From Methylomonas sp. (GTDB lineage Bacteria; Pseudomonadota; Gammaproteobacteria; Methylococcales; Methylomonadaceae): 12,364 bases of DNA. Shown here in pieces: positions 1 through 6,343 of the stretch (its first letter is position 1; each line of letters begins with the position of its first letter). Position numbers and translations under genes: made by a program. Below the pieces are notes generated by a model. It had not been told where the DNA came from, searched no databases, and saw nothing but the letters and a program-made list of their open reading frames with translations. Location of the stretch: assembly GCA_028688235.1 (NCBI GenBank), contig JAQTYP010000050.1:1-12364 (forward strand), read 5' to 3'.

Positions 1-150
1 CAGATCGGGTAAATGCTCCTTGAACAAAAGATAAGCGACGGCGCCGTCGCCTGCTTCCGCCACGACCTGCATACCCGGCTGCTTGGCCAATAAGCCTCGG
101 TAACCTTCCCGCACGATGGCGTGATCGTCGACCAGTAAAATCCTGATCAT
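1..150 (-). CDS. Response regulator, receiver domain, partial (cut by window edge)
   Basis: The visible 50 residues are the N-terminal part of a CheY-like receiver domain. It opens with MIRILLVDDHAIVREG, in which the acidic pair D8-D9 that helps bind Mg2+ is followed by the H-x-I-V-R-x-G signature typical of NarL/FixJ/LuxR-type regulators. The sequence ends at HLPDL, a few residues before the expected phosphoacceptor aspartate, so neither that residue nor the presumed helix-turn-helix output domain can be seen. The start codon overlaps the stop of the sensor kinase gene in an ATGA arrangement, so the two are almost certainly translated together and form a cognate pair. The protein would be a cytoplasmic transcription factor phosphorylated by that kinase. 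The target genes are unknown; the divergent cupin and DUF2380 genes are the nearest candidates, by inference only. Confidence 0.93.
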   Translation of the reverse strand, partial: MIRILLVDDHAIVREGYRGLLAKQPGMQVVAEAGDGAVAYLLFKEHLPDL

Positions 151-1505
151 AGGCAGGCTCCCGTTGATTCAATTCTCGGCAAGACGACGTTGACAATCAA
201 ACCTCGAGGTTGGCCAATTCTCAAATCCAATCGGCCGCGCAAGGCTGAAACCCGCTCGCGCATTCCCAGCAAGCCTATGCCGCCGGCATTTGCAAACGGC
301 AATTTCCCGGCGATACCGTTGTCCCGAATATCCAGTTCGACAGCGGATTCCGTTATCGTCAGACACAGTTCGACCTCGGATGCCGCGGCATGCTTGGCGA
401 TATTGGTCAAGCATTCCTGGGCGATGCGAAACAAGGCTTCGGCCTTGGATTCTGACAAGCAGCCGCTGTCGCCAACGATAGTCAATCGATGGCGGGTTCG
501 ACTGCCGCGGGCATTCCAGGCTGCAATCAAGCCCTTTAAGCTACTTGCCAAACCAAGTTCGTCGAACTCGGCCGGCCGCAGACGTCCAAGCAAACCCCGA
601 ACTGTTTGCAACATACGTTGGGTAATCTGGCTGATCTGCTCGGCTTCGGCGGCCAGTTCCGGACAGCGTTCAACGGCACCAAATCGAATGGAACTGGCAA
701 CGGCATTAACCGCTGCCAGACATTGCCCGAACTCGTCGTGTAATTCGCGCGCCAAATATCGCCGCTCTTCTTCCTGCAATGCGATCAACCTCAGCACCAG
801 GCTTTGCCGCTCGGCCAGCAACTGCTGCTGGCTGAGCGCGAAACGGTTGATCGCCGAGCCTATCAGCCGCCATTCGACAAGCTCGAAATCAGGCACGCGC
901 AAATTCAAATCGCCCGCTTCCATGGTTTGCAGACAGAAGACTATGGTTTTCACGGGCCGAAGCGCCCGACTGATGCTCCAATAGACCAACAGACAAACCA
1001 CCGACAGCGTAACCCCGGACAACAACATCAGACTGCGCATCTCGCGCCATGCTTGCGTAAGTTCCAGACCAGCCCCGGCAGTCACCGTCAATTCCCCGTA
1101 GACTCGCCCATCGATAGCCACCTCCCGACGTACCGAATGGCCTGCCTGAAAAACCGCCCGATAGAGCCTTTCGAAACCCAAAGGCCACTCGTCGCCATAC
1201 GGCCAACCGCCTGTACACAATCGGCGAGACCGTCCGCCATCCCTTGCCGTATAGGCGACGCAGACATCCGGTCGCAGCCCCGTCTGCTTCCACCATTCGA
1301 AATCCGGAAAGTCATTGATTCCGCCTATACCGGCCTTTTTTAGCAACAGCTGCCCTTCGAGTTGCTTGCCCAACGATACGGCCAGTTTTTGAGCGTCCTC
1401 TTCGGCTCGAACATGACTCGAGAACAATACGTAAGACACGGTCGCCAACCAACAGGTCAGCCCGGCCAGCGTGATACAGAGCAGCAACAATCTTTGTAGT
1501 TTCAT
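147..1505 (-). CDS. Sensor histidine kinase, HisKA_3/NarX-UhpB type
   Basis: This 452-residue inner-membrane kinase has an N-terminal membrane segment (about residues 5-29), a periplasmic domain (about 31-157) and a second membrane segment (about 158-177). A HAMP-like linker follows (about 178-230). The dimerisation/phosphoacceptor helix carries RELHDEFGQ with the phosphorylated His at 256, the form typical of HisKA_3 kinases. The ATPase domain shows the N-box around N368 (QECLTNIAKHA), a DNG motif at 395-397 and a glycine-rich GGIGLLGMRERV stretch at 408-419. The periplasmic domain is not a recognised ligand-binding fold to my eye. It contains Cys82 and Cys97, which could form a disulphide. 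The gene overlaps the downstream response regulator by four bases, so they form one operon. No strong Shine-Dalgarno sequence precedes the start, but the chosen ATG places the first membrane helix properly. Confidence 0.93.
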   Translation of the reverse strand: MKLQRLLLLCITLAGLTCWLATVSYVLFSSHVRAEEDAQKLAVSLGKQLEGQLLLKKAGIGGINDFPDFEWWKQTGLRPDVCVAYTARDGGRSRRLCTGGWPYGDEWPLGFERLYRAVFQAGHSVRREVAIDGRVYGELTVTAGAGLELTQAWREMRSLMLLSGVTLSVVCLLVYWSISRALRPVKTIVFCLQTMEAGDLNLRVPDFELVEWRLIGSAINRFALSQQQLLAERQSLVLRLIALQEEERRYLARELHDEFGQCLAAVNAVASSIRFGAVERCPELAAEAEQISQITQRMLQTVRGLLGRLRPAEFDELGLASSLKGLIAAWNARGSRTRHRLTIVGDSGCLSESKAEALFRIAQECLTNIAKHAAASEVELCLTITESAVELDIRDNGIAGKLPFANAGGIGLLGMRERVSALRGRLDLRIGQPRGLIVNVVLPRIESTGACL

Positions 1506-1583
1506 GACCCGGCCTATTCATTCGATGACATCGCCTCTTATTTTAAAAGCGCAAGTCCATGTGACAAAGCCACCACCCCAACG

Positions 1584-1600
1584 CCGGGCAAATTGCCCGG
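1584..1600. promoter_or_regulatory. Palindrome in the divergent kinase/cupin promoter region, possible operator
   Basis: Two perfect 8-base arms, CCGGGCAA and TTGCCCGG, flank one central A. The site lies about 80-90 bases from the start codons of both divergent genes, a suitable place for a regulator controlling either one. A further GGGCAAG copy of the half-site occurs close by at about 1608-1614. No T-run follows on either strand, so it is not a typical terminator. The role as an operator is inferred. Confidence 0.4.
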
Positions 1601-1687
1601 AATCGGCGGGCAAGTCTCGGCTTACACCAACCGTTTCAACACCTAGACTGAGCCCGTCAATATCACCATCTAAACGGGAGTATACCC

Positions 1688-2161
1688 ATGACCACCACTC
1701 TATTCGACGACAGCCACATCGATTGGCAAACCCTGACCGGATTCGAACATTTACATTACTTCGTGCTGGACATCGATACCAACGCCGGAACCGTGATTGT
1801 TTTGTTCAAATTCGCCGCGGGAAAGCAAATCATTTTGCATAGACATAAGGTGCCTAACGACACCTTCGTGATTCAGGGCGAACACCGAATTTACGAGGCT
1901 GATGGCGAACTGAGGGAAATCCGCAAGGTCGGCAGTTATACCCGCAGTCCCGCCAGCGAAGTACCGCACCGGGAGGGTGGCGGCGAAATCGATGCCATCG
2001 TCTTGTTCTGCATACACGGTAGCGACGGCTGGTTCTACGAAATTCTGGACGATGATTTCAATATCATTGCAGGCTTGGGTATGCCTGACTTTATCGCGCT
2101 GCATAAAGATCAGCTTCAAATGAAGACTGCCGAATCCTCCGGCAAGGAGTCGACGAGATGA
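1688..2161 (+). CDS. Small cupin-domain protein, Dke1/ChrR-like, possible three-His metal enzyme
   Basis: This 157-residue cytoplasmic protein has a single cupin barrel. The first cupin motif runs from G45 through H51-R-H53 to G64, and the second contains H94 (SEVPHREGGG). The glutamate that usually completes the cupin metal site is missing; N57/D58/T59 occupy that place. The apparent ligand set is therefore three histidines, as known for acetylacetone dioxygenase Dke1, which is of similar length. ChrR-type anti-sigma cupin domains are another relative. The start has a GGGAG ribosome site seven bases upstream. The stop overlaps the next gene as ATGA, indicating co-expression with the DUF2380-like protein. 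The substrate, and whether it acts as an enzyme or a sensor, cannot be told from the sequence. The fold is clear; the function is not. Confidence 0.85.
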   Translation: MTTTLFDDSHIDWQTLTGFEHLHYFVLDIDTNAGTVIVLFKFAAGKQIILHRHKVPNDTFVIQGEHRIYEADGELREIRKVGSYTRSPASEVPHREGGGEIDAIVLFCIHGSDGWFYEILDDDFNIIAGLGMPDFIALHKDQLQMKTAESSGKESTR

Positions 2162-2655
2162 CGAGTAAACTCATTTTTGCACTATTATTGCCGCTCTTGC
2201 TTGGCCACAACTCAAACGCCTCACCCCGCATCGCCGTGCTGGATTTCGAACTCAACGACATAAGTTCATTGCCCAATACGCCTACCGAACGCCAACGCAC
2301 CGCAAGCCTACGGCCGTTGCTGGAGCGCTCGGTTCGCCAGTCCGGCGATTACACCATCGTCAGGATAAGCGCCGACGCCCAACTGGCCGCCAATCCGGGT
2401 TTCGGTTATTTATTCCACTTCCACGACCTGGCGGCCGATCTGGGGCGTAAATACGGCGCCGACTGGGTCGTCGTCGGTCAACATAGCAAACCCAGTTTTT
2501 TGTATTCCTACCTGCTGGTACATCTGGTCGACGTCAGGAATCGAACATTAGGCGCAAATTTCGCAGTCGAATTAAAGGGCAACCATGAAAAAGTCACCCA
2601 GCACGGGGCTAAGGCGATGGCGTCCAAAATTGCCGGCTTTTTAGAACGACAATAA
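2158..2655 (+). CDS. Secreted DUF2380/DUF3280-like protein
   Basis: This 165-residue protein has a clear Sec signal peptide: a Lys, a hydrophobic core (about residues 5-15) and a likely cleavage site after A21 in NSNA-SPR. The mature part begins PRIAVLDFEL and later has LAADLGRKYGADWVVVGQHSK followed by LVHLVDVRNR. In my judgement this beta-strand pattern matches the DUF2380/DUF3280 family, periplasmic proteins related in shape to the TolB N-terminal and CsgG-like folds that carry a GADxVV core. No catalytic motif is visible. An AAGGAG ribosome site lies eight bases before the ATG, inside the cupin gene, and the ATG overlaps the cupin stop. From memory, family members often lie near PQQ-dependent dehydrogenase and two-component genes in methylotrophs, but none of those enzymes is in this window. 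The biochemical role is unknown. Confidence 0.8.
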   Translation: MTSKLIFALLLPLLLGHNSNASPRIAVLDFELNDISSLPNTPTERQRTASLRPLLERSVRQSGDYTIVRISADAQLAANPGFGYLFHFHDLAADLGRKYGADWVVVGQHSKPSFLYSYLLVHLVDVRNRTLGANFAVELKGNHEKVTQHGAKAMASKIAGFLERQ

Positions 2656-2692
2656 CCATGCTCTCAGTTTTATAAAAGGATGGCAGCCCTGG

Positions 2693-2812
2693 GTGACGTT
2701 TACCATCATCCGAATTTACCTCGGCGAAACCTTGCTGATGGCCTTTGACGCCATTCTAATCGCCATGCCGCTTGGCCTTGCCGGCGCTTATTACAGCGCC
2801 TGCCCCGGCTGA
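2693..2812 (+). pseudogene. Possible 39-residue hydrophobic membrane peptide or membrane-protein remnant
   Basis: From a GTG at 2693 this frame reads 39 codons to a TGA at 2810-2812. The translation is strongly membrane-like: VTFTIIRIYLGETLLMAFDA followed by ILIAMPLGLAGAYYSACPG. The frame stays open upstream (KGWQPW precedes the GTG) but has no ATG there; the only in-frame ATGs lie inside the hydrophobic stretch. An AAAAGGA run lies 12 bases before the GTG, which is too far for a convincing ribosome site. It could be a small membrane protein, the tail of a decayed transporter or channel gene, or chance. The composition is coding-like, but the evidence for expression is weak. Confidence 0.25.
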
Positions 2813-2950
2813 AAGCTTAATTGATGCCAGTCGCGATCGACCCATTCCTGTCCTAAAAACAAGCTATTGAAAGTCCGGTTTACGCAAGAAAGCCGCCAGA
2901 ATCAACATTGTTTTTAACTAGGCTTCAACTTTTCAATAGAAATCCCCCCA

Positions 2951-2973
2951 CCCCCTCTTTTCCAAAGAGGGGG
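2951..2973. repeat. Perfect GC-rich hairpin (10-bp stem, 3-base loop)
   Basis: CCCCCTCTTT and AAAGAGGGGG are exact reverse complements around a TCC loop. The left arm is preceded by a further CCCCCCA run, so the block is pyrimidine-rich. It lies between two genes that end towards each other and could stop or protect transcripts from either side. Neither strand has the T-run of a standard intrinsic terminator. Its form resembles the small dispersed hairpin repeats that occur in many gammaproteobacterial intergenic regions; copy number cannot be judged from one window. Confidence 0.6.
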
Positions 2974-3027
2974 TAATCGTACGGTTCGGCACAATCCGAA
3001 TTCCGGCAAGTTATTTCTGACGGAATC

Positions 3028-5433
3028 TTAAGAGCCCGATTTGATTTTCTCCAAAGTCTGTTTCGCCTGATCCAGACCGTCGAAATTAGCCTTGGCATCC
3101 ACGGCTTTCTGCAAATACTCTTGCGCCTTAAGCAGGTCGTTGCGCTTGTAATAAAGCATGCCGCTATGATAGTTGCTAATCGGAAGATTAGGATTCAAGG
3201 CGCTTGCCTTATCCAGCATTTCTTTGGCCTTGTCCAGATTGCCCAGCTTATAAGCTATCCAGCCCACCGTATCCAAAAAGCTGGGATTGTTGGACTTGGT
3301 CAAGGGTTCTGCCAGTTTGGCGGCGCGTTCCAGATTTTCCGGACTATCGAAATAATCGGATAAATAACTCGCCAGATTATTGACTGCCAAGGCCGAGTTC
3401 GGATAGCGCTTGACGGAATCTTCGTAGAGCGCAAGCACCTTATCGCGTTCGCCTGTACTGTGATAGATCCTCGCCAAGTCATCGACCAATTCCATCGCCC
3501 CTTTGGTTTTTTCGATACCCACGGTGTAAATTTTGACCGCCTCGGCGTTATTTTTTTGTACCAATTCGATCAGCGCCAGATTCCGGTAAGGGCTAAACCA
3601 ATCCGGCTTGATTTCCATAGCTTTCGTAAAGGAAGCCTTGGCTTCGGAAATCTTCTTTTCGCTCAACTGAATCCCGCCCAGCAGGTTATAAGCAATGAAA
3701 TGATCGGCATGGCGTTTTATGACCTGTTGCAACTCGGCTGCCGCTTTGTCACCCTGCTTTTGCGCCATGTAAGTTTTGACCAGTTCGCTCAGCGGTTCGA
3801 TCGCATCCGGTTTTTTCACCAGCGCCTGCTTAAACGCATCGATAGCCGCATCCAGCTTGCCTTCGGCCTGATAGCCCAACGCCGACATGTAAAATCCGGC
3901 GGCATCGTCGGGAAAAGTCGTTTGCACCTGCTTTGCAACTGCCTGGGCCTTATCCCATTGCTTCTTGGATACCTCCAGCTTGAATAAGGTTTCCAGGCCT
4001 TTATGACTCTTTGGATTTGCCTTCAGCAAATCGGCAATCTGTTGCCTGGCCTGATCTTCATGTCCCGCCTTGAGCTGCAACCCTGCCAAATCGAGCCTCG
4101 CCGTTTCGTCGTTCGGCGCAATGGCAACGACTTTTTCCATATTTTCCCGCGCCAATTCCTCTTCGTTATTGCGTAAATGTGTCGTCGCCAAAAGCTTCAA
4201 CACGTTGACGTTATTCGGTTGATCCACCAGAACGGCGCGAAAATCTCCAATCGCATCCGGAATATTATTCTCGGCCAACGCGAATTGTCCCCGCAGGGTC
4301 AATGCTTCGGCATCACGAGGGTTTTCCGCCAAAACTTCCTTGATCAAGGCCTTGGCCTCATCGACCCGTCTGCTTGCGGCATACATTGAGGCCAACTTAT
4401 CGCGAGCCATCAGGCCGTTGGGCCCGAGTTTGTCCTGCTCCACCACTTGTTTCAAGGTTTCTTCCGCCTTGTCGGCCTGTTTGTTGGCTAATTGCAAAGA
4501 AGCCAATTTAAATTTCAAGCCATAGGCATCCGGCTTCTGTTCGATAATCGGCAGCAATTCGGCAATTGCGGCTTCCAGACCCCGCTTTTCGACCAAGAAG
4601 TCGACCAGATTGCTTTTAGCGGCGTCTTCTTCCGGCATGGCCTTGACCGCTTCGCGCAATGTGGACTCGGCCTTGTCCAACTGATTGGTGCCGACTAGAA
4701 ACAAGGCCAGATTCTTATAGTGCTGAACTTGTTTCGGCTCCAACTTGACGATAGCCTCCAACAAAGCCTCCGCCTCGGGGAACTGTTGGTTTCTGGCGTA
4801 TATCCCTACCAGCATGGTACGCAACGGAATGCTATCGGCTTTCTTGTCTATACCTTGCTTCAATAACGAGACCGCTTCATCGATCTTTCCGCCCTTGACC
4901 CAGATCGAGGCCTTCATCAGCGTGGCCGAAACGTCATCCGGACTTTTTTGCAAAGCCTTTTCTACCGTCCGAGAGGCCCCATCGGCGTCGTTTTTGGCCA
5001 TTTGAATACCGGCTTTCAAGACCAGGGCCTCGACATTATCCGGCTCCTTAGCCAAGGCTTCATCAGCCATTTTCTCGGCGTCATCGACGGCTCTATTCAG
5101 CAACAACAACTGGCCGACTCTAACCCTGGCCATGACATGATTTTCGTCATTGGCGACGACAGTGTTGTATTCCTTGAAGGCATTCTCGATCTTGCCCTGC
5201 TTGCTCAATGTTTCAGCCATTTGAAAACGGCTTTCCCAATTTTTGGGATCGATCTGCAGCACGTTTTTGTAGGCCAATTGGGCTTTTTCGAAATCGCCCG
5301 CTTCAAAAAGCTGTTTACCCTCGTCCATATATTTAGCTTTGCGTTCGTCGGCCCCGTCGCATGCCACCAATCCTGTAGTTAAAACGGCAACACCTAAACT
5401 TTTCAATATAATTTTTTTACTGGTTAAAGACAT
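3028..5433 (-). CDS. TPR-repeat lipoprotein, PEP-CTERM-system PrsT-like
   Basis: This 801-residue protein is almost entirely tetratricopeptide repeats, roughly twenty 34-residue helical pairs with recurring A/G-x-L and NP/KPD boundary residues. It starts with a lipoprotein signal: SKKIILKSLG, a hydrophobic core and the lipobox LVAC with the lipidated Cys at 25. Asp follows at +2, the residue that in enterobacteria keeps lipoproteins in the inner membrane. I chose the ATG at 5433 because it places the signal peptide at the N terminus; the reading frame continues upstream to 5589, but that extension has no signal character. Length, lipobox and repeat layout resemble the TPR lipoprotein of exosortase/PEP-CTERM loci (PrsT), which is linked to polysaccharide export and protein sorting. 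No exosortase or PEP-CTERM gene lies beside it, so the name is tentative. It probably acts as a periplasmic scaffold. It is divergent from dhaL and appears to be transcribed alone. Confidence 0.85.
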   Translation of the reverse strand: MSLTSKKIILKSLGVAVLTTGLVACDGADERKAKYMDEGKQLFEAGDFEKAQLAYKNVLQIDPKNWESRFQMAETLSKQGKIENAFKEYNTVVANDENHVMARVRVGQLLLLNRAVDDAEKMADEALAKEPDNVEALVLKAGIQMAKNDADGASRTVEKALQKSPDDVSATLMKASIWVKGGKIDEAVSLLKQGIDKKADSIPLRTMLVGIYARNQQFPEAEALLEAIVKLEPKQVQHYKNLALFLVGTNQLDKAESTLREAVKAMPEEDAAKSNLVDFLVEKRGLEAAIAELLPIIEQKPDAYGLKFKLASLQLANKQADKAEETLKQVVEQDKLGPNGLMARDKLASMYAASRRVDEAKALIKEVLAENPRDAEALTLRGQFALAENNIPDAIGDFRAVLVDQPNNVNVLKLLATTHLRNNEEELARENMEKVVAIAPNDETARLDLAGLQLKAGHEDQARQQIADLLKANPKSHKGLETLFKLEVSKKQWDKAQAVAKQVQTTFPDDAAGFYMSALGYQAEGKLDAAIDAFKQALVKKPDAIEPLSELVKTYMAQKQGDKAAAELQQVIKRHADHFIAYNLLGGIQLSEKKISEAKASFTKAMEIKPDWFSPYRNLALIELVQKNNAEAVKIYTVGIEKTKGAMELVDDLARIYHSTGERDKVLALYEDSVKRYPNSALAVNNLASYLSDYFDSPENLERAAKLAEPLTKSNNPSFLDTVGWIAYKLGNLDKAKEMLDKASALNPNLPISNYHSGMLYYKRNDLLKAQEYLQKAVDAKANFDGLDQAKQTLEKIKSGS

Positions 5434-5551
5434 CTCGATTCCATCTGCTTTGATTATTAAATAACATACGGGATAACGTTGCTGAACCCAGGATTCTATC
5501 GTATTTACCGTGATCGAAACGCCCAATTTGTTCTCATTCAAACGTGCAAGG

Positions 5552-5568
5552 TGCGGCATGTTGCCGCA
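5552..5568. promoter_or_regulatory. Inverted repeat between the divergent TPR and dhaL genes
   Basis: TGCGGCA and TGCCGCA are perfect seven-base arms around TGT. The site lies about 94 bases upstream of the dhaL start and about 119 bases upstream of the TPR gene start. It could be an operator or a small hairpin in a leader RNA. No convincing -35/-10 pair was found next to it in either direction, so the role is a guess. Confidence 0.3.
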
Positions 5569-5661
5569 GCAAGCCAGTACCCGCCTCAATTCGGCGGCCT
5601 AGACACGGCAAACAACAAAGGCTATGCTCTAGCGAAAATCACTCGTTTAGCTGGAGCCCTC

Positions 5662-6297
5662 ATGCCATTAACGCCTGCAAAATTCCCTGAGTTGATCAAC
5701 GCCATCGCAGCGGATATCAATGAGCACGCCGAAGCGGTAACCGAACTGGATCAGGCGATAGGCGATGGCGATCACGTTTTCAATTTACAGCGCGGCATCG
5801 AAGCCTTGCAAAAACACAGCGAAGAGATTGCCGGCCTGGACTGGACAGCCGCCTGGCAAAAAATCGGCATGACGGTGATGACGGCCGTAGGCGGTGCATC
5901 CGGATCGTTATATGCAACGCTGTTCATCAGCCTTAACAAAAACAGCAAGGGCAAACCGGCAACCCTGGAAACCTTTGCGGAGGCTTTTCTGTCGGCCGTC
6001 GATGCCGTCAAGCAACGTGGCAAGGCCGACGTCGGCGAAAAAACCCTGCTGGATGTGCTGGTCCCGGTTGCCAACGCGTTGCATCAAGGCGTTACGGCTG
6101 GCAAATCCTCGAGCGAACTACTGGAGGATATCTGCCGGGTGGCGGAAGCCGGGGTCGAGTCGACACGCGATATGCTGGCCACCAAGGGCCGTGCCTCGTT
6201 CCTCGGAGAACGTAGCAAAGGCCATATCGATGCCGGCGCCAAAACCGCCCAACTGATGATTAGTGCGATAGCAACAGTCATCAGCCAGACCCGGTAG
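5662..6297 (+). CDS. dhaL: Dihydroxyacetone kinase, ADP-binding subunit DhaL
   Basis: DhaL carries the nucleotide in DHA kinase and passes its phosphate to DHA bound on DhaK in the cytoplasm. The 211-residue product matches the roughly 210 residues of the E. coli subunit. The Mg2+-binding aspartates fall at D30, D35 and D37 (LDQAIGDGDH), the same numbers as in E. coli. The nucleotide-loop signature VGGASGSL is at 76-83, and GRASFLGERSKGH follows near 176-188. Two family positions differ: the usual DHGxNM is DHVFNL, and GHxDPGA is GHIDAGA. I chose the ATG at 5662 over an in-frame ATG at 5479 because it gives family length and has a GGAG site five bases upstream. The gene is convergent with dhaK rather than in an operon with it. 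Separate K and L polypeptides suggest the PTS-dependent type, but no DhaM is present. Confidence 0.92.
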   Translation: MPLTPAKFPELINAIAADINEHAEAVTELDQAIGDGDHVFNLQRGIEALQKHSEEIAGLDWTAAWQKIGMTVMTAVGGASGSLYATLFISLNKNSKGKPATLETFAEAFLSAVDAVKQRGKADVGEKTLLDVLVPVANALHQGVTAGKSSSELLEDICRVAEAGVESTRDMLATKGRASFLGERSKGHIDAGAKTAQLMISAIATVISQTR

Positions 6298-6308
6298 CGA
6301 ATATCGTC

Positions 6309-6326
6309 GGGGAGTCGCAACTCCCC
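6309..6326. terminator. Hairpin between convergent dhaL and dhaK
   Basis: GGGGAGT and ACTCCCC pair perfectly over seven bases around a CGCA loop. The hairpin begins 12 bases after the dhaL stop and ends 18 bases before the dhaK stop, where a shared two-way terminator would be expected. No T-run follows on plus. On minus, the sequence after the hairpin is CGACGATATT, also without a T-run, so it may instead be a dispersed hairpin repeat or an RNA 3'-end stabiliser. Confidence 0.45.
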
Positions 6327-6343
6327 TACCCTTCAAAAAACTT

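Larger units (their letters stand above)
2656..3027. other. Gene-poor interval of 372 bases
   Basis: The interval separates the DUF2380-like gene (ending rightwards) from the TPR lipoprotein gene (ending leftwards). It holds a possible hydrophobic mini-ORF or gene remnant at 2693-2812 and a perfect GC-rich hairpin at 2951-2973. A weak five-base stem (TTCGG at 2985-2989 with CCGAA at 2996-3000) is also present. I see no T-run terminator, tRNA or other recognisable RNA in it. Confidence 0.6.

Noticed and set aside
190..984. A 264-codon plus-strand frame opposite the sensor kinase gene
   Set aside because: It is antisense to a kinase with all motifs in place; its product is rich in Ser/Arg/Pro and resembles no protein family.
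5434..5589. Fifty-two extra codons upstream of the TPR lipoprotein ATG
   Set aside because: The extension would bury the lipoprotein signal peptide inside the protein, and it overlaps the leader of dhaL.
5479..5661. Sixty-one extra codons upstream of dhaL
   Set aside because: DhaL family length and the D30/D35/D37 numbering fit the ATG at 5662, which has its own ribosome site; the extension lacks family similarity.
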